Shown: one piece after another, positions 17,278 to 24,838 of the stretch
Numbering within the stretch: position 1 is the first letter of the stretch
Layout: every line of letters begins with the position of its first letter
IMG/VR virus record: IMGVR_UViG_3300032676_001573
Location: 1 to 38,600 of that record
Origin: a virus
Direction: 5' to 3' (one strand)
Length of the DNA: 38,600 bases
The notes under the pieces: generated by a model
Databases searched by the model: none
The model's input: the letters and a program-made list of their open reading frames with translations, nothing else
Told to the model about the DNA's origin: nothing
Position numbers and translations under genes: made by a program

Positions 17278-17307
17278 AAAAAGAGGCTGATTATTCAGCC
17301 TCTTTTT
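17278..17307. terminator. Bidirectional intrinsic terminator
   Basis: The stem AAAGAGGCTGA/TCAGCCTCTTT with a TTAT loop has flanking A and T runs. It separates the convergent ClpS and 463-aa genes. Confidence 0.87.
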
Positions 17308-18698
17308 TATTTATTTTTTATTTTATTAATAATCGAATCTAACTCAATTAATAATAGTTCTTTTTTTTCTTTATTAAATTTATCATCTAATTTTATTAAA
17401 CCATTATCAGCAACCCCATATGTAAGTATAGAATTATATATTTTTTGTATTTCAACGGCATTATTCTTTTTATCCTTTAAGATGTCTAAAGGTATTCCAT
17501 TTGAATATATATCATTTAATCTTCTAGTTTTACTTTCTAAAAAATCTTTTGATTCCTTTGAAAGATTTTTTAAGTCTTCATTTGCTTCTATTTTATCACT
17601 AGCTATTAAATTTTGTAAACTTCTATAAATCTTTTTTGAAATTGAATTATCTTTATTTTTAATTTCTTCATCATTTTTAATTTTTTCAACTTCATTTTTA
17701 ATTTCTGATAATTTATTTAAAATATATTTTTCTTCAGGTGTATTTTTATTTGTATATTCTTTAAATGTATTAACTTTTTCTTCTGTATCTTTCTTAGGTT
17801 CTTTATCAGTTTTTTTAGGTTCTTCATTTGGAGTTTCTCCATTTCCTATTTGTTTAGCATCGGAAGATCCTTCATAATTAAATACCTGATTTAATCCTTT
17901 TAATATAGTAGGATCTTTTACTTCGATACTTCTATTATCTGTTTTAATTATAAATTTTTTATTAGAATCTTTTAAAACTTTCATATCACCAATTTCTATT
18001 TCTGTATCACTTGGTCTATAGATATCATCTAAATGCTTTTTAATAAAATCTAATGCTTTTTTTGAACTATCAATAAATGGAACAACAATGTCTTTTTTAT
18101 ATCCTAATTCTTTAGGTTTATTATATCCTAATTCTTTAGGATTGTTTTTTTCTTCTCCTTGTTTATTACTTTCTATATTACCCGGTATATTATCTTCTTT
18201 CTTTTTATTATCAGAAGGTATTTCTCCTGAAACTTTTTTACTAGCATCTCCATTAACTCCGTCATAATAATAAAATATCAATTTCCAACTTCTATTATGA
18301 ACTTTAGTTCTATCAAATTCTATTTTAGCAATCCTTAAACCTTTATATGTATAATAAAATAATTGATTACTTTCTTTTTTTTCAGAAATACCTAAACTTG
18401 TTAAGCTTTTTATTTTAATTTCTTTTTCTTTAGAAATACCTAACTTATCTTTAACTTTATCCCCAAATTTTTTTATCAATGAAGGACTTATTTCTTTATC
18501 AATTCTTTTATTTAATTCAGGAGTAGAAAAGTTCCATATAGAACTTATTTTTTTCTTAGCTTCCTCAAATGTAAAAAAGTAATTAATTGTTTGAGTATAA
18601 GGTTGTTGACTTTGACCTTCAATTTTATCTACACTAGCGTTTTTATAAACTATATTTCTCTTATCAAAGAGTTCAAAAACTTTAACATAATTTTCCAT
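17307..18698 (-). CDS. Unknown Lys-rich protein with capsid-targeting-like N-terminus, 463 aa
   Basis: Not recognised. It begins MENYVKVFELFDKRN, which fits the shared N-terminal signature (aromatic-x2-Phe). Residues about 40-150 form a folded domain (FTFEEAKKKISSIWNF, then LRIAKIEFDRTK and SWKLIFYYYDG). Then come a Pro/Lys/Asn-rich linker with a short repeat (NPKELGYNKPKELGYKK), a second small domain (205-270), another Lys/Glu linker and a helical C-terminus. TATATA (18704-18709) ends 5 nt before the ATG. It is encoded directly downstream of the terminase C-terminal gene. A packaged internal-protein role is an inference. Confidence 0.6.
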   Translation of the reverse strand: MENYVKVFELFDKRNIVYKNASVDKIEGQSQQPYTQTINYFFTFEEAKKKISSIWNFSTPELNKRIDKEISPSLIKKFGDKVKDKLGISKEKEIKIKSLTSLGISEKKESNQLFYYTYKGLRIAKIEFDRTKVHNRSWKLIFYYYDGVNGDASKKVSGEIPSDNKKKEDNIPGNIESNKQGEEKNNPKELGYNKPKELGYKKDIVVPFIDSSKKALDFIKKHLDDIYRPSDTEIEIGDMKVLKDSNKKFIIKTDNRSIEVKDPTILKGLNQVFNYEGSSDAKQIGNGETPNEEPKKTDKEPKKDTEEKVNTFKEYTNKNTPEEKYILNKLSEIKNEVEKIKNDEEIKNKDNSISKKIYRSLQNLIASDKIEANEDLKNLSKESKDFLESKTRRLNDIYSNGIPLDILKDKKNNAVEIQKIYNSILTYGVADNGLIKLDDKFNKEKKELLLIELDSIINKIKNK

Positions 18699-18716
18699 AT
18701 CTGTATATATTAATTT

Positions 18717-21700
18717 TTAATAATATTTTTTACCATGCCAATCTATACTTCTTTCATAAGTATATGATGTAGCATTTTTCCTTCTGCGATTAACATTTAT
18801 TAATGCAGAATAATCCGAAACTTCTTTAGCTTCACTTGAATTATTTATTATATTATTAATATAATTTAATACATCAGTTGGTAACTCTTTACTAAAATCT
18901 TGTATCATCTCTTTATAATCATAACGACTAAATATAGATGAAGCATTTACTAATGACATAGCACAATTATGAACAACAATACCATCAGCAGTATAACTAT
19001 TATCATCTTCTACTTCTAAATTATATGTTAATCCTTCATATTGATATTTTTCTGATTTTTCTATTAAAGATCCATATTCGTAATTGTTAAACTTTAATAA
19101 ACTTGAAGACTTTGGTCTATTTTCATATATAGTAACCCAATATTGGTCTTTTGTATCTTTATTATATCTTTTTCTTTTATATTTATTTATCAAAGCCCAA
19201 TATCCTAAAGACATAGCAATATCTCTCATACCTAGTGCTAATTTTTTACTTATACTACAACCAATTTTTTTATCTTTTCTATTATTTTTACCTTTTCTAA
19301 TCCAACCATCCCCTTTTAACCAATATTCTAATACATATTTTAGATCTTTTCCTAAAGTATAAGCATAATATGGTATAATTTTTTCTTTTTCACAATAACA
19401 AAAGTTTAACACTTCAGCATAAAATTTACTATTAAAAGATAAATTAGTTGATTTTTTCTTTTTATTATTAAACTCTTGTGTATTAATACCTAAATTTTCT
19501 AAATAATTTTTTATTTCATTAATTAATTCTATTTGACTTGAATTAAAAGCAATTGTAATTCTATAAAAATCATCTTTAATATATACGTTACCATCTGCTA
19601 AAAAAAGTCCTAAAAATTTAGCAAAATTAGAATCTAATATAATTTCTTTTTGTTTGATATTATCTACATAAGAATATTTATTTAATTCAAAAAAATCTTC
19701 CCATTTTAATATTACATTTTTATTATCTTCTAAATTTTCAATAATTGAAACACATCTTCTTTTTGCTTTAAAATTTTCTGGCAAAACCCATTCTCTATTT
19801 GTATAATTATTATAATTCCCTTTTTTACAAATTTTTCTACTATAATTAATATTAGAAGCATATATAGGATGATTATATGTTATATCTAATTCTAATTGAC
19901 CTTTGAATTTTAGTTTATACATATCCCCTTTGAAATTTTTAATACATTTATTAATAACTTTTTTATAATTACCTAAATGAGTTAAAACTAAATCCCCTAT
20001 TTCTATATCTTTAATATATTTATATCCTTTATTAGTCATTATTATAGAATCTTCTTTTAAACAATCATCATGACCAATATCCGCAGCATATCTAACATTA
20101 CCTGCTGATGTTATATGTCTAACAAATGTAGTTATTTCTTTGATATTATCTTCATTAGTTATATTAAAATTTCTTTTGTTCATATTTTCTTGATAATCTT
20201 TAACCAAAAGATTTTTATTATCTCCTAATTTTAACCCTACTTTTTCTTCACTTGAATCCATTCTATGTTTATATCTAAAAAATATACCAGAACCATAATT
20301 ATTACTACCATCAAATACATGCGGTAAATGAGCTAAAAACTCACTACCATAAGTATTCGTTTCTAATACTACTCTAAACTTTTCATAATCAAAATATTCA
20401 AAAGCTAACATATAAAATAAATCTGCTAATTGTTTAACAGAAATTAAATTAGACCTATATAATCCAATTTGTTCTAACCAAAAGAAATCACTAAAATCAT
20501 ATAAATTAGATTTTTGAGCTTCAATTAATTCTATAGGTTTTAACGCTATTCTAAATATATTTATAATAGTATAATCTTGACCTAAACCTTCCGATATATC
20601 AATTGACATTATACCTTTAGTATTTTTACGATTAGCATGATTAAATGTATCCTCATCAACCCATGTTAAGTCTCTATAACTAAATCTTAATTTATCATCA
20701 AACATAGGTATATCTCTATACTCAAAATGTTTTTTACCTTTAATTAAAGTATCAATAACACTTTCACTTAATATAGAACGAGTTGCGTTAATAAAACGTA
20801 AACCATATTCTTGGTTAAATGCATCTTCTCCACCTATATTTTTTATAGAATCTTCTTTCCATGTAGAAACATCACATGCTAATTGAATAGGTGTTAATAC
20901 ATTATTATTGTCATAAAATTGAAAAGATTTTGTTAATTCTTCAGGACATAGTTCATTATTATGAATTGCTATAGTTTCTTTTTCTATTTCGGCATCAAAC
21001 TTTTTTTCTACTTTAGTTAAATGTGAAAAGTTAGCTATAACTTGCTCATATAAAGATTCTTCTGTTAAACCAAATTTAAATAATTTAACAGGGTTTAATC
21101 TATAAAATGTCAAGAATCTTCCTGGTACTTGATACCAATATATTCTTAATGCTTTAAACTGATTTTTTTGCGGATCGCCTTCAGGGCGTTCCGCATCGGT
21201 TAATAATCTATAAAATAGATTCATTCCATTAGGTGTTGATGTAATAATTATTTTTGAGTTTTCTACAGCAGATACTACGGGATAAACTGCTTGGTAATAA
21301 GGTTCAATAATATTAGAAGGAATGTGTGCAAATTCATCTAAGTATAAAAAGTCTATCGTAAAACCGATAGCGGGAGTTCTACTTCTTGCAGCTGTTTTAA
21401 TACGACAACCATTTTCAAATATCATTGTTCTTTGGTTCCAGTTTTTAATACCTACTTTAAGGAAGAATGGAAGGTGAACATATATAGATTTAATTTTATC
21501 TACAATTTCAATTGTTGTACTGGCTATGTTAGCCACAATCATAATATTTTTATCGTTGTTAAATGTTACAAAGTGTAACATGGTAATTGCTGCATTAATT
21601 GTATTATGACTTAATATACCATTTGTATAAAATCTATGATTTGGATCATCAATAGTAAAATCAAACATACTAACTGATGAATTATATTTTACTATATTTA

Positions 21701-22040
21701 TAACTTTTTTATTACCATATTTTGTAAATAATAAATCTCCTTTTTTTAAATCTTTACAAAATACTTCTTCTAAATTGTTAGTAAATAAAATATGATTATC
21801 AGCACATTCTAAAAATAAATTATTTTCTAAAACAATTTTATATACTTTATAAGGTTGTGTTAGATGTATATCAGTAGCTTTAACAAACCCGTTATCAGAT
21901 TCTACTCTTATATCTAAATTCGATATAGTATTTAATATTTTTTTATTTATATCATTTTGATCTAATGATAAATTCCTATATTCATAATTTTCAATTAAAT
22001 TTATTAATTTATAAATTATTTTTATTATTATTTTTTTCAT
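18717..22040 (-). CDS. 17: Terminase large subunit, C-terminal part, with C-intein at its start and a second complete intein
   Basis: It encodes most of the DNA-packaging motor. Residues 1-146 are the C-half of a split intein ending SHN before Thr147. The extein continues TINAAITMLHF, completing the Walker A broken in the upstream fragment (GSRQIGK plus T). Walker B is FLYLDEFA (Asp235, Glu236), and the coupling motif is IIITSTPNG (264-272). The nuclease domain has GIMSIDISEGLGQDY (Asp481), VVLETNTYGSEF (Glu560) and ADIGHDD (658-659), matching the three catalytic carboxylates of T4 gp17. Residues 660-1025 are a complete intein inserted directly after that HDD. After both splicing events the motor would be about 716 residues (121 + 595), against 610 in T4. 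It must be joined in trans to the product of 23609-24139. Confidence 0.92.
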   Translation of the reverse strand: MKKIIIKIIYKLINLIENYEYRNLSLDQNDINKKILNTISNLDIRVESDNGFVKATDIHLTQPYKVYKIVLENNLFLECADNHILFTNNLEEVFCKDLKKGDLLFTKYGNKKVINIVKYNSSVSMFDFTIDDPNHRFYTNGILSHNTINAAITMLHFVTFNNDKNIMIVANIASTTIEIVDKIKSIYVHLPFFLKVGIKNWNQRTMIFENGCRIKTAARSRTPAIGFTIDFLYLDEFAHIPSNIIEPYYQAVYPVVSAVENSKIIITSTPNGMNLFYRLLTDAERPEGDPQKNQFKALRIYWYQVPGRFLTFYRLNPVKLFKFGLTEESLYEQVIANFSHLTKVEKKFDAEIEKETIAIHNNELCPEELTKSFQFYDNNNVLTPIQLACDVSTWKEDSIKNIGGEDAFNQEYGLRFINATRSILSESVIDTLIKGKKHFEYRDIPMFDDKLRFSYRDLTWVDEDTFNHANRKNTKGIMSIDISEGLGQDYTIINIFRIALKPIELIEAQKSNLYDFSDFFWLEQIGLYRSNLISVKQLADLFYMLAFEYFDYEKFRVVLETNTYGSEFLAHLPHVFDGSNNYGSGIFFRYKHRMDSSEEKVGLKLGDNKNLLVKDYQENMNKRNFNITNEDNIKEITTFVRHITSAGNVRYAADIGHDDCLKEDSIIMTNKGYKYIKDIEIGDLVLTHLGNYKKVINKCIKNFKGDMYKLKFKGQLELDITYNHPIYASNINYSRKICKKGNYNNYTNREWVLPENFKAKRRCVSIIENLEDNKNVILKWEDFFELNKYSYVDNIKQKEIILDSNFAKFLGLFLADGNVYIKDDFYRITIAFNSSQIELINEIKNYLENLGINTQEFNNKKKKSTNLSFNSKFYAEVLNFCYCEKEKIIPYYAYTLGKDLKYVLEYWLKGDGWIRKGKNNRKDKKIGCSISKKLALGMRDIAMSLGYWALINKYKRKRYNKDTKDQYWVTIYENRPKSSSLLKFNNYEYGSLIEKSEKYQYEGLTYNLEVEDDNSYTADGIVVHNCAMSLVNASSIFSRYDYKEMIQDFSKELPTDVLNYINNIINNSSEAKEVSDYSALINVNRRRKNATSYTYERSIDWHGKKYY
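18966..20063 (-). other. Complete intein with LAGLIDADG endonuclease, in the terminase nuclease motif
   Basis: These are 366 residues (660-1025 of the C-terminal terminase gene). The first residue is Cys after HDD. Block A is CLKEDSIIMTNKGYKYI, block B has LDITYNHPIY (Thr and His of TxxH), and block F/G is SYTADGIVVHN, followed by +1 Cys. The endonuclease domain lies in the middle with FLGLFLADGN (809-818) and VLEYWLKGDG (903-912). All splicing residues are present, so both splicing and homing look intact. The insertion point lies between the third nuclease aspartate pair and the following helix (CAMSLVNAS). Confidence 0.93.
21603..22040 (-). other. C-terminal half of split intein (146 aa) on the terminase C-gene
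   Basis: Residues 1-146. It opens with a hydrophobic basic helix (MKKIIIKIIYKLINLIENYE), then SDNGFVKATDI, block B-like LECADNHILF (His83), block F with FDFTIDDPNHRFYTNGILSHN and the terminal Asn146 before Thr147. Because block B is in this half, the break lies between blocks A and B, which is atypical. No endonuclease domain is present. Remembered relatives are the atypically split TerL inteins from metagenomes (AceL-TerL). Confidence 0.9.
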
Positions 22041-22103
22041 ATATAAATGAACTTTTTTAATATATATTATATTATCTAATATACCTTAAAAAACAATGAT
22101 AAA

Positions 22104-22550
22104 ATGAAAAATAATTTAAAAGTTTATAAAAACATAGATAAAAAATTTTTAATAAATTTTATAGAAAATAATATTACAGAAAATAATAAAGAAATAATAG
22201 ATATGATAAAAAAATCTATATTAGTAGATAAAGAAGTTTTATTAAGAACAATTTTTGATAAACTAAATATAGATTCAATAATATTATCTGTTAATAAAAT
22301 GGATAATAATAAAGGTTTTGATATTTTATTTATGACCATAACTGATAGTATAGAGTTTTCAACTACTTCTGTTTTTGCTAGCTCTTTTTTAAATTATAGA
22401 AATGAATTGAATAGAAAGAAAATAGAAATAGAAAAAAATTATCCTAAAAAAGAGTATTTAATGATTAATAATCAAATGGATATCTATCTTAATGAAATAG
22501 ATTCTGCTTTAAAATCTTTATCTATCGAAAATTTATTAAATAGCTATTAA
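22104..22550 (+). CDS. Unknown 148-aa protein inserted, inverted, within the fractured terminase locus
   Basis: Not recognised. It is Lys/Asn/Ile-rich and helical, with a conserved-looking middle (DSIILSVNKMDNNKGFDIL, then FMTITDSIEF). It begins MKNNLKVYKNIDKKFLINF, a weak match to the shared N-terminal signature. It is the only plus-strand gene between the two terminase halves and ends at a bidirectional terminator shared with the homing endonuclease. It may be cargo brought in with the endonuclease or an older resident; the sequence does not say which. Confidence 0.6.
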   Translation: MKNNLKVYKNIDKKFLINFIENNITENNKEIIDMIKKSILVDKEVLLRTIFDKLNIDSIILSVNKMDNNKGFDILFMTITDSIEFSTTSVFASSFLNYRNELNRKKIEIEKNYPKKEYLMINNQMDIYLNEIDSALKSLSIENLLNSY

Positions 22551-22551
22551 T

Positions 22552-22580
22552 AAAAAACCACGATTAAATCGTGGTTTTTT
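22552..22580. terminator. Bidirectional intrinsic terminator
   Basis: The stem ACCACGAT/ATCGTGGT with a TAA loop has flanking A6 and T6. It serves the convergent 148-aa gene and the homing endonuclease, whose stop codon lies in the loop and stem. Confidence 0.87.
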
Positions 22581-23580
22581 CAATTCCTAAAAAATTTAAA
22601 CATTTATTTAATGTTTCTTCTTTATTTTTCTTATACTCACTATCCCATATAGTTAAAACTTCAAAACCTTCTTTAATAGCATCTTCTGTTTTTCTCCTGT
22701 CTTTATCCCATATTAGTTCAGCTGTTAAACCTCTTTTTATATTAAAATTATGTGATATATCATTAGCTTTATATATTTTCGGATTAGCGTGATATTGATC
22801 CCCATTATATTCTATTATTTTTTTATTTTTTAAATCAACAAAGTCATAAATCCATATTCCTGATGTTGAACGATTTATCCTAAATTCCCCTTTACTATTA
22901 AATTTATTTGTAGCATAATATAAATTGCATATTTCACTTTCATTATAATAAGTAATTATAATGTTAAATAATTTTTGACTTATTAAAGAGTAACCTCCTT
23001 TCAGATTACCATTTTCTAAAAGACTTTTTTGCCATTTATTTTGTCTATTGGTAAATAATTTTTTACCTTCGTCTTCTCCATATTTCTCAATACATATTTT
23101 TTCACTAAAGGTCCTTTGTCTTTTAGACAACATTTTTTCAGCTACTTCTTCATTATAGCCTTTATCTAAGTAATATCTTATAGAGGTTGTTAATACTCTA
23201 TCTTTAAGAGCTTCTTGAACAAAGAATTTTCTTTGTTCATCAGTTTTATCATCTTTATACTTTATAAAATCTTTTGAAAAGGGTGATCTTGAGCGTCTTT
23301 CTTCTTCAGTAGTTTTTGATACATGATTTGGATTATTTTCTCCAGAAAATTTTTCAGAAAACATTTTTTTATATTTCTCCTCTTTCATATGTTTTCCCAT
23401 TTTTTCGGTATCTTTTTTAGCCATTAAAGGAGCATTAGGAAACTTTTTTAAGTAATCTTCTGAAGTCATACCATGAGATTTTAAATGACCTCCATATAAC
23501 CTTTTTGATTGCTTACCACATTCTCTACAAGTTACAAATTCATATGAATCATTTATAACTATCTCATTTTTTAAAATCAT
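22564..23580 (-). CDS. Homing endonuclease, Vsr/EDxHD type, between split terminase halves
   Basis: The N-terminal zinc finger is of MucR/Ros type (Cys18, Cys21, His32, His36, in TCRECGKQSKRLYGGHLKSH). A linker follows with GENNPNHVSKTTEEERRSRS (NUMOD-like), then a helical region with repeated EKYGED-type turns. The C-terminal nuclease has WIYDFVD, IIEYNGDQYHANP (Glu257, Asp261, His264) and, about 50 residues on, GFEVLTIWDSEYKKN. This is the Vsr-like fold used by the free-standing endonucleases described in fractured genes with split inteins. It starts 29 nt after the N-terminal terminase fragment ends and has its own TTTTTAATATATAAAT box. It most likely homes into the intact-intein or intein-less allele. 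Confidence 0.88.
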   Translation of the reverse strand: MILKNEIVINDSYEFVTCRECGKQSKRLYGGHLKSHGMTSEDYLKKFPNAPLMAKKDTEKMGKHMKEEKYKKMFSEKFSGENNPNHVSKTTEEERRSRSPFSKDFIKYKDDKTDEQRKFFVQEALKDRVLTTSIRYYLDKGYNEEVAEKMLSKRQRTFSEKICIEKYGEDEGKKLFTNRQNKWQKSLLENGNLKGGYSLISQKLFNIIITYYNESEICNLYYATNKFNSKGEFRINRSTSGIWIYDFVDLKNKKIIEYNGDQYHANPKIYKANDISHNFNIKRGLTAELIWDKDRRKTEDAIKEGFEVLTIWDSEYKKNKEETLNKCLNFLGIEKTTI

Positions 23581-23600
23581 AATTTTTATTCATTTTATGA

Positions 23601-23614
23601 TTTATATATTAAAA
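23601..23614 (-). promoter_or_regulatory. Late-type AT box of the homing endonuclease
   Basis: On the minus strand it reads TTTTTAATATATAAATC; TATAAATC is 7/8 to the T4 late -10 octamer. It lies 20-35 nt before the ATG and overlaps the stop of the terminase N-fragment. Confidence 0.5.
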
Positions 23615-24139
23615 AGTTTGGCTCCCCTCAAATTGGAATAATTTTTTATAAAGAAATAATTTTATTTTTTCTAAAAAAGTCAAAGGTCTAATCTTTTTTA
23701 ATTCTTCATAATAAATCATTCCTATGATTTTTTTGATGCCATTTTCAAATAAAACTTCTGTAGTAAAGGAAAAACATTTACCTATCTGACGACTACCACA
23801 TAGAATAGATTTTCTATTTTGATATAATTCTAATATATCTATTTGATAATCTCTTAGTGTTAGATTTTTAATACTACCATCTTCAACTTTAATTTTACAA
23901 TATTTTTGTGCAAAGTATTTTATATCTGTTTTACATTTAATATATTCTGCGATTTCTTCAGGAGTCATTGCGAAGGTTATACCTGCTCTCCTATTTCCTA
24001 TTTCATTTTTGAACCAAGGATTTTGATAACGTTTTAATACAATACCATCATTTAATTTCTGTGTTAATTCTTCAACTAGTTCTGAGTTAAAGACAAATTT
24101 CCTTAATTCTTCTTCGTCTATCTTTGTGCTTTTAGCCAT
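23609..24139 (-). CDS. 17: Terminase large subunit N-terminal fragment fused to N-intein
   Basis: It is 176 residues. Residues 1-121 are the N-terminal packaging ATPase: FAQKYCKI, then LTLRDYQIDILELYQN (the adenine-binding region of TerL) and ILCGSRQIGK, a Walker A that stops at its lysine. Residues 122-176 are an N-intein starting CFSFTTEVLFENGIKKI and ending in a helical, Lys/Phe/Leu-rich tail. The missing Walker A Thr is supplied by the gene at 18717-22040. Without splicing this fragment has half a P-loop and cannot hydrolyse ATP. It is divergent from the small terminase candidate. Confidence 0.93.
   Translation of the reverse strand: MAKSTKIDEEELRKFVFNSELVEELTQKLNDGIVLKRYQNPWFKNEIGNRRAGITFAMTPEEIAEYIKCKTDIKYFAQKYCKIKVEDGSIKNLTLRDYQIDILELYQNRKSILCGSRQIGKCFSFTTEVLFENGIKKIIGMIYYEELKKIRPLTFLEKIKLFLYKKLFQFEGSQTF
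23612..23776 (-). other. N-terminal half of split intein (55 aa)
   Basis: It has Cys1 (TGT at 23774-23776), block A CFSFTTEVLFENG, then a helical tail (PLTFLEKIKLFLYKKLFQF). Only block A is present, so the break comes before block B. The amphipathic tail mirrors the hydrophobic, basic helix at the start of the C-half, so the two could pair. Confidence 0.9.
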
Positions 24140-24165
24140 AAAAGAAAAATTATTTTTTTAATATA

Positions 24166-24173
24166 TATAAATA
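24166..24173 (+). promoter_or_regulatory. T4-type late promoter octamer TATAAATA
   Basis: An exact match to the T4 late -10 consensus, within TTTAATATATATAAATAAAT, 20 nt before the small-terminase ATG. The same AT block read on the minus strand could serve the terminase N-fragment. Confidence 0.6.
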
Positions 24174-24193
24174 AATATCATATACATAAAAAT

Positions 24194-24838
24194 ATGCCAA
24201 AAAAATCAGAAAAAGACGTCAAAATGGAGTCTATAAAAGAGGAGTTTGAAAGAATTCAAGAAACTAGCAAAGGTCTAGATTTAACAAAATACTTTGCAAC
24301 AGAAGATGATTTACCCGATTTAGGTGAAATAGAAATATATAATTACGATTTAGATCTTACTACAGCAAATACTGAAGCATCAGATATGTTAGAATCATTA
24401 GTTGATTTATATTTAGGTGATTCTAAAGTAGTAATGGAACATGGATATATTAAACAAAAAATGAAGCAGGATGCTTCAATATATGCAGAAACTATGTTCT
24501 TGGGTAAAATGACAAGAAAGAACTATTTAACACAATTAAGACAAATTGATAATGGTGATAATAGTGCTAGAATGCATGAAGTTGTAAATCAAACAGTAGG
24601 TCAAATGAGAGAAAATATTAAATTTATTTCTACTCAAAGAACTGAATTAGAAAAATTCTATAAAGAAATTCGTAAAGATTTAGGTTTAACAAATGTAACT
24701 ACTTCAATTGAGCCAGAAGTTAAAGAAGAATTAATCCAAGAGGAAGAAATTAACAAGGTTGTTGAAGATGATAAACAAGTTGTTGATGCAAGAAGTTTGA
24801 ATGATATGATCGATAAAATCCTTAAAAATAAGGAATAA
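24194..24838 (+). CDS. 16: Probable terminase small subunit, T4 gp16-like
   Basis: T4 gp16 regulates the packaging motor as a ring. The 214-residue protein follows the gp16 pattern: an N-terminal YFATEDDLPDLGEIEIY, a basic turn, a central helical hairpin with DASIYAETMFL and, after a turn, ARMHEVVNQTVGQMRENIKF (compare T4 DAAKIFLETA and HMEVFATLMGQM), then an acidic C-terminus. It is preceded by an exact TATAAATA and is divergent from the terminase N-fragment. It abuts a convergent gene with no spacer. The similarity is from memory and moderate. Confidence 0.55.
   Translation: MPKKSEKDVKMESIKEEFERIQETSKGLDLTKYFATEDDLPDLGEIEIYNYDLDLTTANTEASDMLESLVDLYLGDSKVVMEHGYIKQKMKQDASIYAETMFLGKMTRKNYLTQLRQIDNGDNSARMHEVVNQTVGQMRENIKFISTQRTELEKFYKEIRKDLGLTNVTTSIEPEVKEELIQEEEINKVVEDDKQVVDARSLNDMIDKILKNKE

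Noticed and set aside
18717-24139. Terminase split interpreted as a sequencing frameshift or pseudogene
   Set aside because: Both halves end exactly at intein splice residues, the P-loop is complete across the join, and an intact endonuclease gene lies between them.
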